The position numbers were made by a program, and so were the translations under genes. Shown in pieces: positions 7,405 to 15,704 of a DNA stretch of 64,000 bases. Each line of letters begins with the position of its first letter. Position 1 is the first letter of the stretch. A model generated the notes under the pieces. It was not told the origin of the DNA, did not search any database, and saw only the letters and a program-made list of their open reading frames with translations. The stretch comes from an uncultured Opitutaceae bacterium. GTDB taxonomy: Bacteria > Verrucomicrobiota > Verrucomicrobiia > Opitutales > Opitutaceae. The stretch spans positions 1 through 64,000 of the forward strand of contig CAIOZY010000028.1 of NCBI GenBank assembly GCA_903862935.1, written 5' to 3'.

Positions 7405-8381
7405 TACCATCTGCCTCAGTTTCGCGTTTCGCGCTGCCGGGAACCATCATTATGCTCGTCGGACTCATGATAGGGTCCCTCGGTGTCGGCGACCTGACGC
7501 TCGGGCCCGCGAGAATCTTGGCAGGTTTGTTGCACCACGACGCGCTCGCTGCAACCGTCCTCTGGGACATCCGGGTTCCGCGCTTACTCGTGGCTATGTT
7601 TGTGGGGGCCGCATTAGCAGCGAGCGGCCTCGTGATGCAGGCGTATTTTCGCAACAGCCTTGCGAGCCCCGGCCTTTTGGGCGTGAGCAGCGGCGGTGCG
7701 GCAGGCGCGGTGATCGCAATTGGCGCGGGCTGGGTATCCCACTCACTTCTCGTGTTGCCGGGCGCGGCAATAGTGGGAGCGCTCGTTGCGACCGTCGCGG
7801 TGCTCATACTCGCTCGGCGCGGCGCGAGCACAGAGAGACTTCTGCTCGCCGGGGTCGCTCTCAACGCGGTGCTCGCTGCAGTGACGAGTTATGTGCTCTC
7901 GAACTTCACGCTCACCTATGAGCGCAATGCACAGATCCTTTTCTGGCTGCTCGGCGGCCTCGAGGACCGCACCTGGGAGCATGTGGCCATTTCTCTGCCG
8001 GTCATAGGCGCAGCGGCGGCGTTGTTACCCCTCAGGCGCCCGATGGATCTGCTCAGCCTCGGCGCGCTCGAGGCGCAGAGCCTTGGTGTTGACGTCCGCC
8101 GGCTGCGCCACTGGCTGCTGGCGCTCGCCACGGTGCTGACCGCGCTTGCTACTGCCGTGGCAGGCACCGTGGGCTTTGTCGGCCTGATCGTACCGCATGT
8201 GCTGCGTCTCCTCGTAGGTCCAGAGCATCAGCGGCTCGTCCCGCTGTCGCTGGTCGGCGGTGCGGCATTTGTCGTCGGGTGTGATTTGCTCGGGCGGATG
8301 GCGGGCGGCATCCGCGTGGGCATTGTCACGTCAATAGTCGGAGGTCCCTTCTTCCTATGGATGCTACGGCGCAAGGCGTAA
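7401..8381 (+). CDS. btuC: corrinoid ABC transporter permease (FecCD type)
   Basis: 326 residues with about ten membrane segments. Family motifs include DIRVPRLLVAMFVGAALA, ASPGLLGVSSGGAAGA and, near the end, GTVGFVGLIVPHVLRLL with GCDLLGR. E. coli BtuC is also 326 residues. It couples BtuF to the BtuD ATPase in the inner membrane. It overlaps btuF by 4 bp and btuD by 25 bp, indicating tightly coupled translation. Confidence 0.9.
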   Translation: MIPSASVSRFALPGTIIMLVGLMIGSLGVGDLTLGPARILAGLLHHDALAATVLWDIRVPRLLVAMFVGAALAASGLVMQAYFRNSLASPGLLGVSSGGAAGAVIAIGAGWVSHSLLVLPGAAIVGALVATVAVLILARRGASTERLLLAGVALNAVLAAVTSYVLSNFTLTYERNAQILFWLLGGLEDRTWEHVAISLPVIGAAAALLPLRRPMDLLSLGALEAQSLGVDVRRLRHWLLALATVLTALATAVAGTVGFVGLIVPHVLRLLVGPEHQRLVPLSLVGGAAFVVGCDLLGRMAGGIRVGIVTSIVGGPFFLWMLRRKA

Positions 8382-9091
8382 GCGCCCTTGAGCTTTCAGA
8401 GGTGAGTGTGCCGGGCCGCCTGCACAAGGTCAGTCTCACGCTCGCGCCGGGCACACTGGTTGGACTTGTCGGACCAAACGGTGCTGGAAAGTCCACGTTG
8501 CTCCAAATTGCGGCAGGCTTGCTTCCGGGTCACGGGACAGTCAGTTGGGCAGGGAGGCCCTTAGCCAGCATGCCCATGCTCGACCGCGGTCGTGCGGCGG
8601 CCTGGGTGCCACAGGAGGCTCAGTTCGAGTTCGGATTCTCCGTTCGCTCCGTCGTCGCCCAAGGACGCTATGCGCACGGCGACGATGCGCAGAAAGTCGA
8701 AGAGACCCTGGCAACAATGGGCCTATTGCGCCTGGCCGACCGCCCTGTAAACCGCTTATCTGGGGGTGAGCGCCACCGCGTTTTGCTTGCGCGTGCGTTA
8801 GCGACCGAGGCTCCGCTTCAACTCTGGGACGAGCCGCTCGCCGCACTCGATGTGCGGCACGTACTCGAGGTCCTGGCGCTCGCCCGGCGACTTGCCGGCA
8901 CAGGTCGAACGCTGCTCATGTCGTTGCACGACCTACGAGTGGCCCACTCGCTGGACACAGTGGTCGTGCTGCACGAGGGCCGGTTGCGCGCGGTCGGGCC
9001 GCCGACCGAGATATTGACACCCGCATTGCTACTCGAAGTGTTTGGCGTGCAGGCTGAGATCGCACCTGGACTGACTGTGAGGCTTTCATGA
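8357..9091 (+). CDS. btuD: corrinoid ABC transporter ATPase
   Basis: 244 residues. Walker A is GPNGAGKST, the Q-loop region is AAWVPQEAQF, the signature is LSGGERHRVLLARAL, Walker B is LQLWDEPLAALD and the H-loop is SLHDLR. It is the usual size for BtuD/FecE-type ATPases. The start overlaps the btuC end by 25 bp. A later start is possible, but residues from SALELSEVSVPGR onward fit the family N-terminus. The stop overlaps cobO by 4 bp. It powers import of corrinoid delivered by BtuF. Confidence 0.9.
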   Translation: MDATAQGVSALELSEVSVPGRLHKVSLTLAPGTLVGLVGPNGAGKSTLLQIAAGLLPGHGTVSWAGRPLASMPMLDRGRAAAWVPQEAQFEFGFSVRSVVAQGRYAHGDDAQKVEETLATMGLLRLADRPVNRLSGGERHRVLLARALATEAPLQLWDEPLAALDVRHVLEVLALARRLAGTGRTLLMSLHDLRVAHSLDTVVVLHEGRLRAVGPPTEILTPALLLEVFGVQAEIAPGLTVRLS

Positions 9092-9699
9092 ACGACTCCG
9101 ATCGTACTCTGCCCACGGATGAGGAACACGAGGCTCGCATGCGGGAACTGCAAGCGGGGATGCATGCGCGGATCGCCGCCGCCCGCGAGAAGCGGGACCT
9201 CGTCATCGTCAACACAGGGCCCGGCAAGGGGAAGAGCACTGCGGCATTTGGCCTTCTCGCTCGTAACCTTGGCCACAATCGTCGAAGCGTCGTGATCCAG
9301 TTCGTCAAGGCGGGGGACAATGCGGTGGCTCGAGCACTGCACGGGCCCCTGCTGGAGTGGCACCGCGTCGGCGATGGGTTCACCTGGGACACGCAGAATC
9401 GCTCAGCCGACATCGCGAGTTGCCGCAAAGGATGGGCTCTTGCGTGCGCCGCGCTTCAAGATCCCGATGTCAAATTTGTCCTGCTCGACGAGTTGAACAT
9501 CGTCCTCTCCTACAACTACCTGCCCGTCGCAGAAGTGATTGCCGCGTTAAAGGCGCGCGCCCCGGGCAAGCATGTCGTTATCACCGGCAGAGGCGCGCCT
9601 GAGGAGCTGATCGCCGTAGCCGATCTAGTGACAGAGATGACCGAGGTGAAGCATCCCTTTAAGGCGGGCGTGAAGGCGCAGGTCGGTGTGGAGTTCTAA
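9088..9699 (+). CDS. cobO: corrinoid adenosyltransferase (CobA/CobO/BtuR type)
   Basis: 203 residues. The P-loop GPGKGKST lies inside VIVNTGPGKGKSTAAFGLL, and the family motifs LLDELNIVLSYNYLP and VVITGRGAPEELI are present. It transfers the 5'-deoxyadenosyl group from ATP to Co(I) corrinoids, trapping imported cobinamide or cobalamin inside the cell and preparing it for CbiZ and CbiB, which act on adenosylated substrates. It follows btuD with a 4-bp overlap. The ATP-binding N-terminal tail (HEARMRELQAGM) is complete. Confidence 0.93.
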   Translation: MNDSDRTLPTDEEHEARMRELQAGMHARIAAAREKRDLVIVNTGPGKGKSTAAFGLLARNLGHNRRSVVIQFVKAGDNAVARALHGPLLEWHRVGDGFTWDTQNRSADIASCRKGWALACAALQDPDVKFVLLDELNIVLSYNYLPVAEVIAALKARAPGKHVVITGRGAPEELIAVADLVTEMTEVKHPFKAGVKAQVGVEF

Positions 9700-9711
9700 C
9701 CAACCGCACGC

Positions 9712-11169
9712 ATGAAGGCCCTCGGCGTCCTCGGCACAGCGTCTGGAGCGGGAAAGTCATGGATGGCCACGGCCCTCTGTGCGTGGCTTCGCGGACAGGG
9801 TGTGCGCGTGGCACCGTTCAAGGCACAGAACATGTCAAACAATGCGTCGGCCACCGTCGAAGGCGGAGAGATGGCCCGCGCACAGGTGGTGCAGGCCGAG
9901 GCTTGCGGCCTGCATCCCACCGTCGAGATGAACCCCCTTCTGCTTAAGCCCAGCGGGGCACAGGGGGCGCAGGTGGTTGTGCGGGGCCAGGCGCAAGGCC
10001 ATCAGAGCGGATCGGACTATTACCGCGACTTTGAGCGGAACTGGCAGACCGTGGCGGACACACTCGACGGCTGGAAGAGCCGTTGCGACGTTCTCGTGCT
10101 CGAGGGGGCGGGCAGCCCCGTCGAGCTCAATCTGATGGATAGCGACCTGGTAAACCTGCGGCCGCTGCGATACCTGGACGGACGTTGGCTGCTTGTCGGT
10201 GACATCGACCGCGGTGGGATTTACGCCCAGCTCTGCGGCACGTGGGCACTACTGCCGGCTGAGGATCGCGCGCGGGGGCTTGGAGCGATCATAAACCGAT
10301 TCCGCGGCGATCTAAGGCTGTTTCCGAACCCAGCGCAATGGCTAGCGCCGCACGCGCCTAGCCTGACCGTGCTCGGCACTGTGCCGCTGCGAGCGGACCT
10401 CCAGCCTGAGGAGGAGGATGGGCTCTTGTCTGGCGACGAGGACCGTGGCTCTGGCGACACGATCGCATGGGTCCGTCTTCCGCATGCGGCTAACCTCACC
10501 GATTGCCAGCCGTGGTGGGCCGATACCGGCGTGCGAACCCGCTGGACCACAGATCCTGTAACGCTGGCCAAGGCGCGGTGTATTGTGCTGCCCGGCACAA
10601 AAAATGCGATTAGCGACATGCGCTGGCTCCGCGCGCGGAGGCTCGACTCAACGATCATCGCGGCGGCCCGAAGCGGGGTGCTTGTGATTGGCGTGTGTGG
10701 TGGCTACCAAATGCTCGGTGAACGGCTGATCGATCCTGCAGGCATCGCGGGTGACGCAGGTGAGGAAGTGGGCCTCGGGCTATTGCCGGTTACGACCCGT
10801 TTCGAGCTGCCGAAGATTGTGCGCCAAGTGCAGGCCAACTGGGCAGGCCAGCGCTGGAAGGCTTACGAGATCCATATGGGTCGAACTACTGCGACGGCAG
10901 CCGTCCCGGCCCTGCAAAGCGTGGAGGCCGCCGACGGAACAACCCAAACCGAAGGCGCCCGCCAAGGTAACGTCTGGGGAACCTATCTACATGGATGGTT
11001 CGAAGGACCGGCCGTGCGCTCCCATGTCGCCGCAGCTGCGGGCCTCACAGCGCACCGAGCCAACCCGCTCCCGTGGAGCGACCAACGCCGCGCAATCTAC
11101 ACCGCGATGGCCGCCCATGTCGCGGCACACGTGAACCTCGATCCCGTCCGCCACTACCTCGGGCTCTAA
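9712..11169 (+). CDS. cobQ: cobyric acid synthase
   Basis: 485 residues. The N-terminal dethiobiotin-synthetase-like domain opens LGVLGTASGAGKSWMATAL and continues APFKAQNMSNNA and LEGAGSPVELNL. The C-terminal glutamine amidotransferase domain has nucleophile Cys in GVCGGYQMLGERL and catalytic His in GTYLHGWFEG. The enzyme amidates adenosylcobyrinic a,c-diamide to adenosylcobyric acid. No corrin-ring genes lie in the window, so it may act on a partially amidated salvaged precursor, or the rest of the pathway may lie elsewhere. It is 12 bp after cobO and the last plus-strand gene of the island. Confidence 0.92.
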   Translation: MKALGVLGTASGAGKSWMATALCAWLRGQGVRVAPFKAQNMSNNASATVEGGEMARAQVVQAEACGLHPTVEMNPLLLKPSGAQGAQVVVRGQAQGHQSGSDYYRDFERNWQTVADTLDGWKSRCDVLVLEGAGSPVELNLMDSDLVNLRPLRYLDGRWLLVGDIDRGGIYAQLCGTWALLPAEDRARGLGAIINRFRGDLRLFPNPAQWLAPHAPSLTVLGTVPLRADLQPEEEDGLLSGDEDRGSGDTIAWVRLPHAANLTDCQPWWADTGVRTRWTTDPVTLAKARCIVLPGTKNAISDMRWLRARRLDSTIIAAARSGVLVIGVCGGYQMLGERLIDPAGIAGDAGEEVGLGLLPVTTRFELPKIVRQVQANWAGQRWKAYEIHMGRTTATAAVPALQSVEAADGTTQTEGARQGNVWGTYLHGWFEGPAVRSHVAAAAGLTAHRANPLPWSDQRRAIYTAMAAHVAAHVNLDPVRHYLGL

Positions 11170-11204
11170 GCGTACGGATCCCTGCTCAGCCGGGGGTTCG
11201 GTTG

Positions 11205-12242
11205 TTAGCGTGACAAAAGCCAGCCGACCGCGAAGGTGATGAGCGTGGCGAGGATCAGCAGCAGGTAGCAGCGCCGAATGTCGCGGGGTTCCGCCCCCTC
11301 CGGATCTGGCGGATCGCCGAGCCACAGGTCGCACACTTGAACACCGTTCTTATAGATGGGACCGACGAGGCGCACTCCCAAGGCCCCGGCCATGGTCGTC
11401 TCGGGCCAGCCGCTGTTAGGGCCCGGGACGAGAGCATGACCCGCGAGGCCGACACGCCACGCCTTCCGCCCGTGAAACCCAGGCAGCGCCATCGCTAGCG
11501 CTGTGAGCAGAAGAAAACTACCCCGCGCCACAAGATAGTTAGCCGCGTCGTCCAGCCGTGCGCCGCACCATCCGAACCGCATGTAACGCTCCGATTTGTA
11601 GCCCACCATGCTGTCCATCGTGCTGACAACCTTGTAGAGTACCGCGGCAAGCGGACCGAAAGCTAGGGCAAACACAAGGGGGGAGAGAACGCCGTCGACA
11701 AGGTTCTCAGCTAGGCTCTCGATAGCTCCGCGGCCACAGGCGCGCAGATCCATGCGGTCCGTGTCACGCCCGACCAGCATGGCGATCGCCGACCGCGCGG
11801 TGGGCAAATCACTCCGCTCTATGGCGCGAGCGATGCGTTCACCGTGGGCGATGAGATCGCGCAGTGCGATGCAGGCCCACAGGACCGCACCCGCCATTGC
11901 ATGAAAAACAAATACGTGAAGCGCACGGGCTGCGGCAAGCAGGCAAAAGGTCAGTGGGAGCACTGTGGCCGTCAGTAGAAAGAACAACAGGATGCCGCCT
12001 CCATAGCCGTTCCAGCCCGTTCGAAAAAGCCATTGTTCCAGCCACGCGAGCCACCGCCCCAGCAAACGGATTGGGTGCCAACGAAAAACCGGATCGCCGA
12101 TCAGAGCGTCGATCCCTAACGCGATGGCAGACCAGAGGACGAACTGAGGGGCGCAACAGCCGGTCAGTTCAGTCCAAGTTCCGGCAATCGCCGTCGTTAG
12201 GGCAGACATGCAGGGAAGCGCTGCGGGGTTCAGTTGGCCCAC
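11205..12242 (-). CDS. cbiB: adenosylcobinamide-phosphate synthase
   Basis: 345-residue integral membrane protein of the CbiB/CobD family (PF03186). Motifs include ALGIDALIGDPVFRWHPIRLLG near the N-terminus, RDLIAHGERIARAIERSDL, ESLAENLVDGVLSPL and GYKSERYMRFGWCGARLDD. It attaches aminopropanol or its phosphate to adenosylcobyric acid. It overlaps the upstream cbiZ by 13 bp if the ATG at 12242 is used; the alternative ATG at 12209 would avoid this. It converges on cobQ. Together with CbiZ it rebuilds adenosylcobinamide phosphate from salvaged corrinoids. Confidence 0.9.
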   Translation of the reverse strand: MGQLNPAALPCMSALTTAIAGTWTELTGCCAPQFVLWSAIALGIDALIGDPVFRWHPIRLLGRWLAWLEQWLFRTGWNGYGGGILLFFLLTATVLPLTFCLLAAARALHVFVFHAMAGAVLWACIALRDLIAHGERIARAIERSDLPTARSAIAMLVGRDTDRMDLRACGRGAIESLAENLVDGVLSPLVFALAFGPLAAVLYKVVSTMDSMVGYKSERYMRFGWCGARLDDAANYLVARGSFLLLTALAMALPGFHGRKAWRVGLAGHALVPGPNSGWPETTMAGALGVRLVGPIYKNGVQVCDLWLGDPPDPEGAEPRDIRRCYLLLILATLITFAVGWLLSR

Positions 12243-13513
12243 TTGCGCTGCCAGCCAAGCGCCACCGCACTTTGTGCCAGCGCCACCGCCGTGTCGATCA
12301 CGGCAGCCGGCTCTTTACCCAGTTCGGTCGGCAGCTGCGGGATCAGGTCGCGCCGAAATGCAGCAAACTCGTCGGGCCGGTTCGCCAGGCCAGCAGCCAT
12401 CAACGCTGCCTGGTGCAGCAGGCTCTCTCGCGCCGACGACGCGCCGAGCGTGCCCGCAAGCACACGGTCCAACACGGTTGCATAGGCATAGCAGGCCGCG
12501 GCCAGCTGCGGCTCATAGACCACCGGTTTCCAATTGCCCTTCAGCAACTGAAACTCCCGCTCCGAGAGCAACCGCTCCTGGGCCAATTTGAATGCTTCCT
12601 CTGTGAGACCGAATCGACCCAGCGCGTGGAATAACGAGCGCGTGTAGCTAGGTTCGAGGCCGTTTTGCCACCGGAGGGCTTCCAACGTCGCCTCGCGAAC
12701 AGCCCGGCCTACCAGTTCTCCCGCTTTTGTGTGATGGCCCGTCCAAGTTCGTCGCGGGGTACCCTCCTGCGGAGCGGCGATGGCGAACTGATCGGTGCCC
12801 GTGCCGGTGGCCAGCCGCCAGGAACTCATGCTCCCCACCGCAAGCTCGAGCAGCGCGCTCGTCTTGCCCTCGGTCATGGTAACAACCGCGCGCGCGAGTG
12901 CGCTGTCCGTCAACGGCGCGGAAAAAAACAACAGGGTGTTGATCGTGCCGCCGTGGGTGCCGGCGGGCTTGGCTGCCGATCCCGGGGGGCTTGTCCGCAC
13001 CCACATGCCATCCCTCTCGTCATAGTGGGCAGGATCCCCTGCGGAGCCGGCGTTCCCTGTCACACCTCCCGTGACGATCGCTGTAACTTCCAGATCATCC
13101 CATCGGTGGGTGACGAGCCCAAAATATTGCATCGTGGCTGCTGTTCCCATCAGCGCGGTCTGCGCCGGATCGAGACCCAGCTCCTCGCACACCAGCCGAT
13201 GGTAGCCGTCCTGCCCTAGCGACGTGACCAGATTGAAACGCTCCTGGTGCTTCACCGGTTCGCAGCTCTGGTGATTCACCAGATATCGTAGGTCTCCGCG
13301 CAGGCCGCCGTTGACATGGCTCGTGCTGAGCACCCGGGCCGGCACAAGCAGCTCGGCAATTACGTGGCGCTGAGAGCGTCGCACCTTTACAAACGGGGAG
13401 CTAAATAGCGGCAGGTCCGACCGGATCCGCTCAGCTGCGGGTGAGGAAGCGTCACCTTGAGCCGCGTCTCGAGTTTCAGAGTCGGTCGGACGCTGGGGAC
13501 TACCGATAGGCAT
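12230..13513 (-). CDS. cbiZ: adenosylcobinamide amidohydrolase with C-terminal extension
   Basis: 427 residues. Residues of about 60-280 carry CbiZ (PF01955) hallmarks: GLVTHRWDDLEVTAIVTGGV, GNAGSAGDP, GTINTLLFFSAPL, MTEGKTSALLEL, ATGTGTDQ and HHTKAGELVGRAV. CbiZ removes the aminopropanol side chain from adenosylcobinamide or adenosyl-pseudocobalamin to give adenosylcobyric acid for remodelling. The remaining C-terminal part, about 145 residues, is predicted mostly helical and lies beyond the usual domain; its role is unknown. A hairpin spans the start codon. Confidence 0.88.
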   Translation of the reverse strand: MPIGSPQRPTDSETRDAAQGDASSPAAERIRSDLPLFSSPFVKVRRSQRHVIAELLVPARVLSTSHVNGGLRGDLRYLVNHQSCEPVKHQERFNLVTSLGQDGYHRLVCEELGLDPAQTALMGTAATMQYFGLVTHRWDDLEVTAIVTGGVTGNAGSAGDPAHYDERDGMWVRTSPPGSAAKPAGTHGGTINTLLFFSAPLTDSALARAVVTMTEGKTSALLELAVGSMSSWRLATGTGTDQFAIAAPQEGTPRRTWTGHHTKAGELVGRAVREATLEALRWQNGLEPSYTRSLFHALGRFGLTEEAFKLAQERLLSEREFQLLKGNWKPVVYEPQLAAACYAYATVLDRVLAGTLGASSARESLLHQAALMAAGLANRPDEFAAFRRDLIPQLPTELGKEPAAVIDTAVALAQSAVALGWQRKWAN

Positions 13514-13529
13514 GGTAATGTTGCCTATC
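13505..13529 (-). promoter_or_regulatory. inverted repeat across the cbiZ start codon
   Basis: GATAGGCA (13505-13512) and TGCCTATC (13522-13529) form a perfect 8-bp inverted repeat with a 9-nt loop. The cbiZ start codon (13513-13511) straddles the edge of one arm. In mRNA this would hide the initiation region; as DNA it could be an operator. Confidence 0.5.
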
Positions 13530-13624
13530 CCACCGTGAAAACGGGCTGTAGCAACAAAATCCGCAGTTTGTCGCTCCCCGCAGGCAATAACCCTGAGTAC
13601 TGAGTTTTGATACTCAATGGATAA

Positions 13625-13658
13625 GGCAATTTTGAGCCCAGGATTGGACTCAATTGCC
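13625..13658. promoter_or_regulatory. long imperfect hairpin upstream of cbiZ
   Basis: GGCAA-TT-TTGAG pairs with CTCAA-TTGCC around a 12-nt loop. It is AT-rich at the base. No U-tract follows, so an operator or leader RNA structure for cbiZ is more likely than a terminator. Confidence 0.4.
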
Positions 13659-13820
13659 GTGATTTCGAACGCGTCTTATTGACGGTCGCCGTTCTTAACC
13701 ACGCATAGGCTAAACCTGAGCGAAACTGCGACTCAGTTTCCCGCTACTCCTGAACCAATCTGCGTTCATTGCTGGTCTGCAGCTTCTCCCTCATCTGAAA
13801 GCTCCCGATTTCCATCTTCC

Positions 13821-13848
13821 GTCATTCTTACCCACTAACAGTTGTCCG
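13821..13848. repeat. short motif shared with 3780-3806, copy 2
   Basis: Second copy of the approximately 26-bp motif ccgtcat-(nn)-ttacccacYaacagttg, in the same orientation as copy 1. The two copies bracket the riboswitch and all eight corrinoid genes. Possible recombination or attachment remnants; chance similarity is not excluded. Confidence 0.35.
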
Positions 13849-14033
13849 CGGAGTAGATCGCAGCTGAAACGGGAGCTGAGATCCCCTGTAAAACGGCCTC
13901 CCAGCTCTTGTCGGAACGACGGTTAGCTTTCCCACCGACTTGAACACGGCTCCTTAGCGGTCTTGGGCTACCCAGACGACTATCGACAATATTCTGAAGC
14001 CTTGGATATTTGGTGCGTGGAGGTGGATCCGCA

Positions 14034-15605
14034 ATGAATCGACGCGAGTTCTTGAAATTGGGCGGTGGTGCCTTGCTGGCTTCACAGACCTGCCGTGCGC
14101 TCGCGCTGACGACCCCCACAGAGAAGGCCCCAAAATTCACAACGACCAACACCCGTTGGCAAGCCGCCTACGACGGAGCGCTGGCCGTTCTCGCTGGCAA
14201 TGTGCAGGAACTGCCAGGATACAAACAGCCGGTGCTTATCGAAGGCTTGGGCTACACCGGCATCTGGATGGAATGCGGGCCCCACGAGGCCCTGGTTTAT
14301 CGGAAGTTTCGGCCCGATGTGGCCCGCAACAGCCACGTCATTTTCTTTGCGTTGCAATGCGGGGATGGACAGCTCCCGGCGAACATCAAAGTCTCCGAGA
14401 CGGGCTACGGCCAGATTCAAATGGGGGTGCCCTTGGCCTCCACCGCCTTGGAGCTCGCGCGGGCCACAAAGGATGACGAGCTGCTGCACACCGCCTACCA
14501 TGCCTGCTCCCGTTGGGACAAGTGGCTGGTCCGCAACCGCAATACCCGCGGGACTGGTCTCATTGAAGGCGTCTGCACCTACGACACAGGAAACGACAAC
14601 AGTCCGCGCTGGTGGGGCGTTCCCAATCAGTGCCCAGATCGGGACGCCAAACGATATCCGCCTCTAACCTCCCTACCGCGGCTCTGTCCTGACCTCTCCG
14701 CGACCGCCTACGGGGCAAGGCTCGCTTTGGCGGGTATGGCAATGGAGCTCGGGAAAAACGGGGAGGCTGACCGATGGACCGAGAGCGCCGAGAAGCTGCG
14801 CCGTTTGGTCCTGACCAGATTATACGTGCCGGACGACGCCGCATTCTACGATCTGGACGCCAAGGATCGCTTTGTGAGGGTCCGTAGCGAGATCATCACG
14901 CGCATGTGCGCCGAGCACCTGCCGAATCAGGCGCTCTTTGACGAGCTGTGGGCACGGCAGATCCACAACCCTGCGGCATTCTGGGCTCCATTTCCCCTGC
15001 CCTCAGTTGCGCTCGACGACCCGCTTTTTGTGCACCCGCCACCGCGGAACTCCTGGGGCGGGGCAGCCCAGGCCCTGACTGCCTTGAGGGCCGGCCGCTG
15101 GTTTGACTATTATGGACGCTCAGCGGAGTTCGGCGCCTTGATGAATCTGTGGTGCGGGGCGATCCAGCGCGACATGACCTTCCGTCAGCAAGTCGATCCG
15201 CTCGATGGGACCTTTACCCGGGACGACGCGCCCAATTATTCACCCTGTGCGTTGGTGATGCTCGACTATACGTGGCGGCTAGCCGGCGTCTGTGAGGACC
15301 CGGAAGGGTTGCACTGGAACATCCGGCCTCGGCATCCTGCAGCCGAATCCGCCCTCTTTTCCGTGCAGACTGATGAGGGGAAGGAGGCCGTCCTGCATTA
15401 CCACGCCCAGGGAGCCGAATTTTCGCTCGGAGGTAAATTGCTCGGCCAAATGGAGTCCGGCACGGTGCGGATTATCACCGATAAGAAAGGCCACCCTCAG
15501 GCGTTGCTCGGCATCGACGAACAGGTGCAGCACGTTGCGTTTCGGGTGCCGGGCCAGACCCCGCGCCTATTCACGATCCAACCGAATCAGCGGATTGCCC
15601 TCTAG
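14034..15605 (+). CDS. Tat-exported six-hairpin glycosidase-like protein
   Basis: 523 residues. The N-terminus MNRREFLKLGGGALLASQ is a twin-arginine-type signal. The body is rich in helical-hairpin features, with conserved-looking segments such as GYTGIWMECGPHEALVYRKF, LSATAYGARLALAGMA, RNSWGGAAQALTALRAGRWFDYYGR and NLWCGAIQRDM. This resembles the (alpha/alpha)6 catalytic fold of GH63/MGH1-like glycosidases, with a short beta-rich tail. The start at 14034 follows GGAGG by about 10 bp. The substrate cannot be assigned. The gene stands alone between the corrinoid island and an alpha-galactosidase remnant, so a carbohydrate-use locus may have been here. Confidence 0.6.
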   Translation: MNRREFLKLGGGALLASQTCRALALTTPTEKAPKFTTTNTRWQAAYDGALAVLAGNVQELPGYKQPVLIEGLGYTGIWMECGPHEALVYRKFRPDVARNSHVIFFALQCGDGQLPANIKVSETGYGQIQMGVPLASTALELARATKDDELLHTAYHACSRWDKWLVRNRNTRGTGLIEGVCTYDTGNDNSPRWWGVPNQCPDRDAKRYPPLTSLPRLCPDLSATAYGARLALAGMAMELGKNGEADRWTESAEKLRRLVLTRLYVPDDAAFYDLDAKDRFVRVRSEIITRMCAEHLPNQALFDELWARQIHNPAAFWAPFPLPSVALDDPLFVHPPPRNSWGGAAQALTALRAGRWFDYYGRSAEFGALMNLWCGAIQRDMTFRQQVDPLDGTFTRDDAPNYSPCALVMLDYTWRLAGVCEDPEGLHWNIRPRHPAAESALFSVQTDEGKEAVLHYHAQGAEFSLGGKLLGQMESGTVRIITDKKGHPQALLGIDEQVQHVAFRVPGQTPRLFTIQPNQRIAL

Positions 15606-15704
15606 GGGTTGCCGGTTTCGAGCAATCGGGCCGCCCTTATCGCCGACTCGACCTGGGGTTGGTGTGCCTACTCGGCCACCTGAACGAGGTGAACTTGTAG
15701 AGCA

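Larger units (their letters stand above)
13530..14033. other. divergent intergenic region between cbiZ and glycosidase gene
   Basis: No gene is supported here. It contains TGAGT-N6-ACTCA (13601-13616), a long imperfect hairpin at 13625-13658, the short motif shared with 3780-3806 (13821-13848), and a ribosome-binding-like GGAGG at 14019-14023 before the ATG at 14034. No cobalamin-box motifs are visible on the minus strand upstream of cbiZ. The minus-strand frame 13835-14152 crosses the start of the glycosidase gene and is judged a shadow. Confidence 0.6.

Noticed and set aside
13530-13834. Second cobalamin riboswitch upstream of cbiZ on the minus strand
   Set aside because: A GGGAA-like start occurs, but the GTGxxAATC core and 3' box are missing; only AT-rich hairpins are present.
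13835-14152. 105-codon minus-strand frame
   Set aside because: Crosses the start of the Tat-exported glycosidase gene, has no motif and runs into repeat sequence.
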